A program made the translations under genes and the position numbers. A DNA stretch of 6,070 bases, taken from contig CAJCHQ010000490.1 in assembly GCA_903970295.1 (NCBI GenBank), forward strand, positions 1 to 6,070. Direction: 5' to 3'. Below, one piece after another: positions 1 through 5,192 of this stretch (position 1 is its first letter; each line of letters starts with the position of its first letter). Origin of the DNA: Bryobacterales bacterium (lineage in GTDB: Bacteria > Cyanobacteriota > Vampirovibrionia > Obscuribacterales > Obscuribacteraceae). Below the pieces are notes generated by a model. The model did no database searches. It was not told the DNA's origin and saw only the letters and a list, made by a program, of their open reading frames with translations.

Positions 1-1
1 G

Positions 2-103
2 CCGGTGTTTGACTATGCGGATCTGGAAGCGGCCATGTTGCAGCTCGACGGCGTCATCAAAGACACGCAGCGCACGTTGGGTGCAGTAAGGGGGCAGCCG
101 TGA
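2..103 (+). CDS. 3' end of an unrecognised gene (partial, N-terminus outside window)
   Basis: An open frame enters from the left edge and ends at TGA 101-103, giving 33 residues that start PVFDYADLEAAM and end GAVRGQP. The tail is mildly helical (LEAAMLQLDGVIKDTQ) with no motif I can assign to a family. It is GC-rich, like the right-hand flank and unlike the operon that follows. An ATG at 103-105 overlaps the stop as TGATG, the usual arrangement for a translationally coupled next gene, but that frame closes after 21 codons. No function is proposed. That it is coding at all rests on the open frame and composition only. Confidence 0.4.
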   Translation, partial: PVFDYADLEAAMLQLDGVIKDTQRTLGAVRGQP

Positions 104-186
104 TGGGTCGCTTTTTCGTGGCGGAGTATGCAACCTTACGACAAACAAATTTGATGCGAAGGACTTAAACCCGCTCACCGGGGCGT

Positions 187-207
187 ATGTTCAGGCCGTC
201 TGAACAT
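187..207. promoter_or_regulatory. Perfect 8-bp inverted repeat, possible operator of the defence operon
   Basis: ATGTTCAG at 187-194 and its exact reverse complement CTGAACAT at 200-207 are separated by the 5-nt spacer GCCGT. No T-run follows, so it does not look like an intrinsic terminator. A two-fold symmetric 21-bp site about 100 bp upstream of the operon fits a dimeric repressor site better. It sits immediately before a possible -10 box (TATAAG, 210-215), where bound protein would block RNA polymerase. No regulator gene is visible in the window. The regulatory role is inferred; the symmetry is seen. Confidence 0.4.
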
Positions 208-215
208 GTTATAAG
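187..215 (+). promoter_or_regulatory. Weak candidate promoter for the three-gene operon
   Basis: TATAAG at 210-215 matches a sigma-70 -10 box at 5 of 6 positions. The best -35 at a normal distance (TGTTCA, 188-193, 16-bp spacer) matches TTGACA at only 3 of 6. The site lies on the inverted repeat at 187-207 and points into the operon. The leader from here to the ATG at 305 has no other obvious promoter. This is a by-eye match only, and GC-rich proteobacterial promoters are poorly predicted this way. Confidence 0.22.
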
Positions 216-304
216 CGAGGCGAGCTAGCCTACCAGCGAGTTTGCCAATCGATTCTAGGACGAGCTGCGGCGTAAAATCAAAGCCATGGAGTCAAAATCA
301 CCCG

Positions 305-1489
305 ATGCAAGAACGAATAGAAGGTGCGGATGGCTCCCTAGCCCCCGAAGTGTTGGATCTTCAGGGGCTGGGGACTGGTGTCGAAAAAGAAACCGCAGAT
401 ACTGATCTCAGAGAAAAAATCGCGGAGCCATTTGACCCTGAAGACATTGACGTAATCACGCGAAATACCAGTGTCGACCTATTGTTGTCTCGGTCTCGAT
501 CTAAAATGATTGATTTTCAGCCTGATTTTCAACGGCGATGGGGAGTATGGGATACTCGTAGGCAAAGCCGGCTAATTGAATCGATGCTTTTGCGTATTCC
601 GCTGCCAGTACTTTACGCGGCAGAAGACGAATATGAACGTTGGGAAATTGTGGACGGAATACAGCGTCTTTCCACAATAGTGCGCTTCATAGATTCTACG
701 GTGATTGAGAGCGAGCCTCTTGTCCTTTCGGGGCTTGAGTATCTCACCAGTTATGAGGGAAAAACTTTCGAAGAGCTAAGCCCAAGAATGAAGCTTCGGC
801 TTCGAGAAACGGAGCTGGTGATTCATTTGATTCGCAAAGGTACACCGGTTGAGGTTAAATTCAACATTTTCGCTCGCATCAATACAGGTGGTATGGCTCT
901 TTCTGCCCAGGAGCTGCGTCACGCCATTACGCCTGGCCCGGCTCGTACAATTCTTGCAGACTGGGCTACGAATGACGCTTTTCGCCAAGCGACGGACTAT
1001 AGCGTTCGGGATGTCAGGATGGATGATCGCGAACTAATATTACGTTTTCTGGCATTCTATCTTCTAGGGGTCCAACAATATAAACAGCCAGACATGGATG
1101 GTTTTTTAATCAAAGCCATGAAAACGCTCAATGGCCTTTCCAATTCTGATATCGAAAGGGCAAAGGGAGCCTTTGACAGCGCAATGCAATCCGCATACGC
1201 AATATTTGCAAATGATTCATTTAGGAAACGATATTCACAAAATGTTGGAAGATTTCCAATCAATAAAGCCATATTTGAAGCGATATCTGTAACTCTCGCA
1301 AATCTCCCTAGTGGGACAATAGGGGTTTTGGTTTCTAAGAAAGAAGAAGTGCGGTCTAATTTTATCCGACTGTGTAACGATCGTGAATTTGAAGCTTCTA
1401 TATCGCAGGGAACTGGAGATGTAACAAAAGTCGCGAGACGATTCCAGTCGATTGAACATCTATTTGAACGGACATACGGAAATGCTTAA
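305..1489 (+). CDS. DUF262-domain protein (ParB-like NTPase/nuclease fold), first gene of a putative anti-phage operon
   Basis: This 394-aa protein carries a DUF262 domain at about residues 55-210. In order: the opening motif FQPDFQRRWGVWD with the helix LIESMLLRIPLPVLY after it (about 70-105); VDGIQRL at 116-122, the equivalent of the family's DGQQR active-site motif with the first Q replaced by I; and FNIFARINTGG followed by SAQELRH (186-206). DUF262 is known from GmrSD, BrxU and SspE, where it supplies NTPase and/or nuclease activity in defence against modified or unmodified phage DNA. There is no HNH (DUF1524) half, so this is not a complete GmrSD; the C-terminal roughly 185 residues are mostly helical and unassigned. 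I chose ATG 305, with GGAG at 288-291 at a long 13-nt spacing. A TTG at 242 would add 21 residues. The 3' end overlaps the ATPase gene by 8 nt. It may correspond to one subunit of a Menshen-type system, which is recalled and not verified. Confidence 0.87.
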   Translation: MQERIEGADGSLAPEVLDLQGLGTGVEKETADTDLREKIAEPFDPEDIDVITRNTSVDLLLSRSRSKMIDFQPDFQRRWGVWDTRRQSRLIESMLLRIPLPVLYAAEDEYERWEIVDGIQRLSTIVRFIDSTVIESEPLVLSGLEYLTSYEGKTFEELSPRMKLRLRETELVIHLIRKGTPVEVKFNIFARINTGGMALSAQELRHAITPGPARTILADWATNDAFRQATDYSVRDVRMDDRELILRFLAFYLLGVQQYKQPDMDGFLIKAMKTLNGLSNSDIERAKGAFDSAMQSAYAIFANDSFRKRYSQNVGRFPINKAIFEAISVTLANLPSGTIGVLVSKKEEVRSNFIRLCNDREFEASISQGTGDVTKVARRFQSIEHLFERTYGNA

Positions 1490-2597
1490 CGTTTTAAATT
1501 TACGGAATTTTAAAGCTTTCCATGATCTCTCCGTGCCTTTTTCGCAGTTAACACTGCTGACTGGGCTAAATGGCAGCGGAAAGAGCAGCGTCCTACAGGC
1601 TTTGGCGTTACTCCGGCAATCGTACGATGCGGGCTTTCTTGCGCATGGCGACCTCATACTGAACGGTGAGATGGTAGAACTTGGTACTGCTCTGGATGTA
1701 TTAAATCACAATTTTGAAGGTGAAGCGCAAATCTCACTCGGTGTCGCATTCCCTGCCTACAGACAAGGAGAACTTCTTTGCTGGAACGCGTATGCCGATC
1801 AGGACACCGATGTGTTAAAGAGTTTTTCTTGTCCGGATCAATTGATGTCTCCCCCAATGTCTCTTTTTAGCCCAGGCTTCCAGTTTCTTCGCGCAGATCG
1901 AATTACTCCATCAGTGACATTCCCAAAATCGCATCACGCGATACAGCACAATCGTTTTCTCGGATCGCACGGGGAATTCACTGCGCACTATCTCCTTGAA
2001 TATGGATCTGACGATGTATCCGAAGGCTTGATGCACCCAAGCGAGGAAACCGCAAAAAGTTTGCTCGCTCAAGTCAACGCTTGGTTACAGGAATTCAGTC
2101 CAGGAGTTCGCGTTGAGGCAGCCCCGGTGCCTATGACTGATTTTGTTCGCTTGGTGTTTTCATATAAAGGCAGTGGGCAAGCGTATGGTAATCCAATTCG
2201 TCCGACAAACGTTGGGTTCGGACTCACCCATGCTTTGCCTGTAGTAACAGCTTGCCTCGGATCTTTTCCGGGGGCAATTTTAATTATTGAGAATCCTGAA
2301 GCCCAACTTCATCCTCAAGGCCAAGTAGCCATCGGGCGTCTACTCGGGTTGACAGCTGCTGCTGGAACTCAAGTGATTGTCGAAACTCATAGTGAGCATG
2401 TTCTGAATGGCATCCGGTTAACTGTCAAAGAAGGACTCCTCGATCCTGCGATCACTGCGTTGCATTTCTTTAGACGCAATCCCGGAGCGCAGAGCGACTT
2501 TCAAACGCCGACCCTATCTCGCGAGGGGCGTCTTTCCTATTGGCCGTCCGGTTTTTTTGACGAGTGGGAAAAATCTTTAGATAAGTTGCTAGGCTAA
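1482..2597 (+). CDS. AAA15/OLD-like ATPase with DUF3696-type C-terminus, second gene of the operon
   Basis: This 371-aa protein is an ABC/SMC-like ATPase. Residues 1-20 (MLNVLNLRNFKAF) are the typical first strands of the family. Walker A is GLNGSGKSS at 28-36. The family-specific stretch NVGFGLTHALPV (from 243) stands in the signature position. Walker B is ILIIENPEAQLHP at 266-278, with E270 the probable catalytic glutamate, and the switch histidine is H303 in VETHSEH. The tail, with WPSGFFDEW around 354-362, is the DUF3696 ending. No TOPRIM nuclease follows, so unlike full OLD proteins it must rely on partners for any nuclease activity. ATG 1482 lies inside the end of the DUF262 gene (ATGCTTAA overlap), which implies translational coupling. 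A TTG 30 nt upstream is in frame but adds nothing conserved. It probably acts in the cytoplasm as the energy-using or sensing subunit of the complex (inferred). Confidence 0.92.
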   Translation: MLNVLNLRNFKAFHDLSVPFSQLTLLTGLNGSGKSSVLQALALLRQSYDAGFLAHGDLILNGEMVELGTALDVLNHNFEGEAQISLGVAFPAYRQGELLCWNAYADQDTDVLKSFSCPDQLMSPPMSLFSPGFQFLRADRITPSVTFPKSHHAIQHNRFLGSHGEFTAHYLLEYGSDDVSEGLMHPSEETAKSLLAQVNAWLQEFSPGVRVEAAPVPMTDFVRLVFSYKGSGQAYGNPIRPTNVGFGLTHALPVVTACLGSFPGAILIIENPEAQLHPQGQVAIGRLLGLTAAAGTQVIVETHSEHVLNGIRLTVKEGLLDPAITALHFFRRNPGAQSDFQTPTLSREGRLSYWPSGFFDEWEKSLDKLLG

Positions 2598-2604
2598 TTT
2601 TACC

Positions 2605-3567
2605 ATGCCGATCGAGCTCTTTCTAAATGAATTATCGACGCCGCTGGGCGCCGTCACTGCTAGCGCGGCATCGAAGCATCTGCGCGGTTTAGTCAATTCA
2701 CTTCGAGAATTGCGCAAAATCACTAGAGACTTAATTCTGAACACCGACACTCCTCTAAACGCAGTACAAATTGGAGCGGGCAATACCATTGCTTCATTGA
2801 GAAATTCGAACGACTGCGTCGAAGAAGGCCAATTCTTGAAGTTGTTGAAAGACCGTGCTCCCCTCAATTATGCAATCGATACGCTAAACGGATTAGATCC
2901 AGCTGCTGTTGAATTTCAACTGCGTCCGACAGACCCAATATTTGAAGGAAAGTCGCCGACGGCGTTAGGTCTTGCAAGTCATTATAACGGCGTAACATTA
3001 AGTTTTGCAACGCACGAACTATGGAATCACCCGTTCGTTGGGCTAGAGCGCATTAGGCTTGATGACAAATCTGATTCCATCCTTTCCGACAACGTTCAAG
3101 CCAAAAACGTTTGTACACCAAGCCATGTGAATGTTCACGCAAGCGATATTCTGAAAGCAGTCACACCGGAAATCCGAGATGGAAAGGATTTATGGTCCAG
3201 GCGGGCGGACCTTTTTCCGGACTTGCTTTTTATTCCTCGCGTAAGAGGTCAAATTGAAAGGCTCCTCTCAGGAGATCGCGTTTTTTCGAGCGCCCTAAGT
3301 CGGCTGAAAGAATTGCAAGCAGCAACAGCAGAATGGATCGAAAAAGGAACAAAAACTCCGTCATTTCCTTTCTATTGTCGCCCTGAAAGCGAAGGACGTA
3401 TAAATGACGGACTTGTCAATTTCACCGATGAAAATGGAACAACCAGAACATTCAGCTTGCACGCCGATTTTGGACCTGCAGAGGGGCGCCTACATTTCAT
3501 AATTTTGAGTGATCCCAAAAAACACATTCTAGTAGGTCATGTCGACCGCAAGATCGGTATAGGGTAG
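2605..3567 (+). CDS. Uncharacterised 320-aa third subunit of the DUF262/DUF3696-ATPase operon
   Basis: I cannot name a family for this protein. The ATG lies 7 nt after the ATPase stop, so it is almost certainly co-transcribed; no strong Shine-Dalgarno is visible (AGG at 2590-2592 at best). The N-terminal half is mixed helical with no known motif. Residues about 203-245 (LFPDLLFIPRVRGQIERLL, then a helix ending in AEW) and the C-terminal block at about 257-318 (YCRPESEGR, TRTFSLHADFG, GRLHFIIL, ILVGHVDRKIG) read like a compact beta-rich module and look like conserved positions. I recall similar tails in proteins encoded beside DUF3696-type ATPases, but from memory only. There is no signal peptide or membrane segment. 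It could be the effector or a target-recognition subunit. H286, H297 and H312 are candidate functional residues, by inspection only. Confidence 0.85.
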   Translation: MPIELFLNELSTPLGAVTASAASKHLRGLVNSLRELRKITRDLILNTDTPLNAVQIGAGNTIASLRNSNDCVEEGQFLKLLKDRAPLNYAIDTLNGLDPAAVEFQLRPTDPIFEGKSPTALGLASHYNGVTLSFATHELWNHPFVGLERIRLDDKSDSILSDNVQAKNVCTPSHVNVHASDILKAVTPEIRDGKDLWSRRADLFPDLLFIPRVRGQIERLLSGDRVFSSALSRLKELQAATAEWIEKGTKTPSFPFYCRPESEGRINDGLVNFTDENGTTRTFSLHADFGPAEGRLHFIILSDPKKHILVGHVDRKIGIG

Positions 3568-3568
3568 G

Positions 3569-3880
3569 CTAATCAGGCTCATTCGTTCTGAGCCAATGCC
3601 CAAGGCACGTTTTGAGAACATTGAGTGCATGAATTTGATTATCCGCCAATCCCGAACTTGATATCACTGCGATGCGGCGGTGTAGTTCTTCGAGATCAAA
3701 ATGTCTTTCGATGGTGGACCGGGCGAACGTATCAGACCGAGCCGCCACTTTATCTTCGATACTCTGGATCGTGCTGATGCTCATTAATTTGGCTATCAGA
3801 GCGGCCAAACCTGCGTCAGTCGCGGCGACTGATGTGACCCACGCTTTTGGTGCGTCCGAGCTGCCGGCATAACCGCCCAT
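3569..3880 (-). pseudogene. C-terminal remnant resembling a KAP-type P-loop NTPase
   Basis: A 103-codon minus-strand frame runs from ATG 3880 to TAG 3569-3571 and converges on the operon, leaving one base between the two stops. The pattern WVTSV, TDAGLAALIAKL, HFDLEELHRRI (about 60-70), SSGLADNQIHAL (75-86) resembles the extreme C-terminal region I recall from KAP-family P-loop NTPases: a short helix, an LE/DLE segment, then an Rxxx and Q..AL helix. No Walker motifs are present, so if this is the right family about 80 percent or more of the protein is missing. No Shine-Dalgarno precedes the ATG, and the first dozen residues (MGGYAGSSDAPK) look like unrelated flank. It could instead be a genuine small hypothetical protein. 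The family call is tentative. Confidence 0.38.
3576..3594. terminator. Short hairpin just after the operon, possible weak terminator
   Basis: GGCTCA (3576-3581) and TGAGCC (3589-3594) form a perfect 6-bp stem around the 7-nt loop TTCGTTC, starting 9 nt after the stop codon of the third operon gene. There is no T-run on either strand, so this is not a canonical intrinsic terminator. It also lies within the end of the opposing minus-strand reading frame. Its position between two convergent frames that end one base apart is the main argument for a role. Confidence 0.22.
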
Positions 3881-3939
3881 TGAAACAACAGCGTCACTAC
3901 CAAATTAACCCCATGTCGTACCGAGGTTTGGCAGAGTCT

Positions 3940-4194
3940 ATGATACAGCGACAGACAGTTGTCATTTACGGCCGTCTGGCGGCGGACCGAGTTCGCCTTG
4001 AGGCTGCACGAAACGGTCATCGTGGCTTGCAGGTGACGACCGTCGTCGGCATGGCTTCTCGGCTTGCCGGCGGATTCCTCCGGGGGGTCGACGGAGACAA
4101 GCTGTCAATCCTGGTCGGCAGACTGTTGCGGATGCCCCGGCGGGCGCGCTCGGCGATCTTGAACCAATTCGTGGCCTTCCTGGGCCGTGAATAA
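3940..4194 (+). pseudogene. N-terminal fragment resembling a PD-(D/E)XK nuclease-family protein
   Basis: From ATG 3940 an 84-codon frame reads TVVIYGRLAADRVRLEAAR, then a HRGLQV strand and MASRLAGGFLRGVDGDKL. This resembles the beginning of large proteins annotated as PD-(D/E)XK nuclease family, whose N-terminus typically reads as VxYGRxAADRxRxEAAR, a G-Q-V/I strand and a LAARLAGGFLRPID segment. After about residue 63 the resemblance stops, and the frame closes at TAA 4192-4194. The nuclease core expected hundreds of residues downstream is absent. In-frame starts also exist at 3913 and 3847, the latter running into flank that looks unrelated. This is most likely the stump of a gene deleted by a rearrangement that brought in the minus-strand gene to its right. 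The family recognition is from memory. Confidence 0.38.
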
Positions 4195-4212
4195 CCCCGT
4201 GATGGGCGACAG

Positions 4213-4965
4213 TTAGCCTATCTCGAACCAAAATTCCGGCCCAGAATATTGCCTATGGAATTCATCCAGAAAGTCGATGTCAGCAACATCCCCCGACATG
4301 ACCGCCGCCGCCGCCTCACCGGGCCAATCCCGGTACGCATATTCGATCAGGTCTCGGACCACCTCCAGCAGCCCGGCCCACGGCAGCGTATCGAATGGAT
4401 GACCATGCGCCAGCCTATTCCGTATTCCAGACAAGCCAGGCTTCACATCCCCCGTGAGACCGGCGACCACCGATCCTGCGCCGGCACGGCGATAGATCGG
4501 AAGTTTGTGGTCGGTCAGATGGTCATGGTCGACCATGAATTTCAGCAGATCGAAAAGCGGCACTTGGTCCGCGCGTTCCATCTCGTATTTATATGGTTCA
4601 CGCCTCTCTTTTTTTGCCTTTCGAATTACGGCCTCTCTCCGCGGCACAACCGCCTTGTGCAGATATTGATCTTTCACCACCAGCTCGAGCGCTGTCATAG
4701 CGACCAGTTCGCCTGCCTTGATCAGATCCATATCAGTCCACGCAAGCAAGTGCAGCTTGATGCCACGTTCGAATTTATGGACAACAATCTCTGGAAGGCC
4801 GGGCCTTAGATTCAGATTTAATATAAATGCCTGCCATTCGTCATAACTTTTGAACGACATAAATCCACCTGGATTTCCCTTGGTTGGCCAAGGCAGCATC
4901 GCGATGCCCGGTGACTTGGTGGCAGCAAGGGCAACGATTTCCAGAAATTCAGCGGTTATGGCCAT
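4213..4965 (-). CDS. HEPN-like domain protein with R-x4-H motif (hypothetical, 250 aa)
   Basis: This 250-aa protein is not one I recognise as a named family. Residues 83-101 (KAGELVAMTALELVVKDQY) look like the first long helix of a HEPN domain, 136-149 (PLFDLLKFMVDHDH) like the second, and 181-188 (IRNRLAHG) contain R182-N183-x3-H187, the R-x4-6-H active-site signature of HEPN RNases. A closing helix, LLEVVRDLIEYAYR, spans 199-212. A charged linker at 108-130 (RREAVIRKAKKERREPYKYE) separates the helices. HEPN proteins include metal-independent RNases in toxin-antitoxin and phage-defence systems, and also inactive scaffolds. The start at 4965 is supported by AGAGGA at 4976-4981, 10 nt upstream; M36 is an alternative. 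No MNT-type nucleotidyltransferase partner is in view. The gene reads away from the IS element. RNase activity is inferred only. Confidence 0.75.
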   Translation of the reverse strand: MAITAEFLEIVALAATKSPGIAMLPWPTKGNPGGFMSFKSYDEWQAFILNLNLRPGLPEIVVHKFERGIKLHLLAWTDMDLIKAGELVAMTALELVVKDQYLHKAVVPRREAVIRKAKKERREPYKYEMERADQVPLFDLLKFMVDHDHLTDHKLPIYRRAGAGSVVAGLTGDVKPGLSGIRNRLAHGHPFDTLPWAGLLEVVRDLIEYAYRDWPGEAAAAVMSGDVADIDFLDEFHRQYSGPEFWFEIG

Positions 4966-4975
4966 TGTTCTGTCA

Positions 4976-4981
4976 TCCTCT
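4976..4981 (-). promoter_or_regulatory. Ribosome binding site of the HEPN-like gene
   Basis: The minus strand reads AGAGGA here, a good anti-16S match placed 10 nt before ATG 4965. It decides the start codon in favour of 4965 over the internal ATG at codon 36. Confidence 0.5.
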
Positions 4982-5090
4982 GGGACGTGAAGAGCCTCTG
5001 TTGCCTACAAGTCGATCTCTGCCTGAAGAATTCCCTCTTGGACGCCCAGCAGCATGTATTTCGCCGGCATCATAAATTGAAAGTGTTGAG

Positions 5091-5109
5091 TTCCACTGAG
5101 AAGTGACCC
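5091..5109 (+). repeat. IS21-type terminal repeat, outer copy (L1)
   Basis: The core CACTGAGAAGTGACCC at 5094-5109 is repeated exactly at 5127-5142. Extending to TT-C versus TT-T on the left gives 18 of 19 matches. Multiple direct end repeats are known transposase binding sites in IS21-family elements. Confidence 0.7.
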
Positions 5110-5123
5110 TCTAGACCGGATAT

Positions 5124-5142
5124 TTTCACTGAGAAGTGACCC
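5124..5142 (+). repeat. IS21-type terminal repeat, inner copy (L2)
   Basis: This is the second copy of the end repeat, in direct orientation exactly 33 bp from the first (about three helical turns), so both sites would face the same side of the DNA. It lies 50 bp before the istA start codon, so transposase bound here could also repress its own gene (inferred). Confidence 0.7.
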
Positions 5143-5153
5143 ATGTTTTGACC

Positions 5154-5176
5154 TCCCCCTGGCTTTGGTCGGGGGA
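5154..5176 (+). other. Hairpin just upstream of the istA ribosome binding site
   Basis: TCCCCC (5154-5159) pairs perfectly with GGGGGA (5171-5176) around an 11-nt loop. It ends 4 nt before the GGAG ribosome binding site (5181-5184). Hairpins in this place can limit translation from read-through transcripts entering an IS. The role is inferred; the pairing is seen. Confidence 0.3.
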
Positions 5177-5192
5177 CCCAGGAGTGATCGAC

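Noticed and set aside
242..304. TTG start extending the DUF262 protein by 21 residues
   Set aside because: The extra residues (MPIDSRTSCGVKSKPW and on) look like leader sequence, no good ribosome site precedes the TTG, and ATG 305 already gives a full-size protein.
286..403. ATG at 286 in another frame, with a better-placed context than the chosen DUF262 start
   Set aside because: The frame closes after fewer than 40 codons, gives no protein-like sequence and overlaps the DUF262 gene start.
3962..4231. Minus-strand 89-codon frame rich in R, P, S and G
   Set aside because: Its composition is typical of an antisense frame in GC-rich DNA; the plus-strand nuclease-like fragment explains the region better.
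4249..4809. Plus-strand 186-codon frame opposite the HEPN-like gene
   Set aside because: It is antisense to a gene with a proper ribosome site and recognisable motifs; its own translation has no domain-like pattern.
4982..5083. Possible promoter between the HEPN-like gene and the IS, including an outward promoter from the IS end
   Set aside because: The best minus-strand boxes (TTTCAA near 5076-5081 with an AATACA-like -10) match the consensus at only about half the positions.
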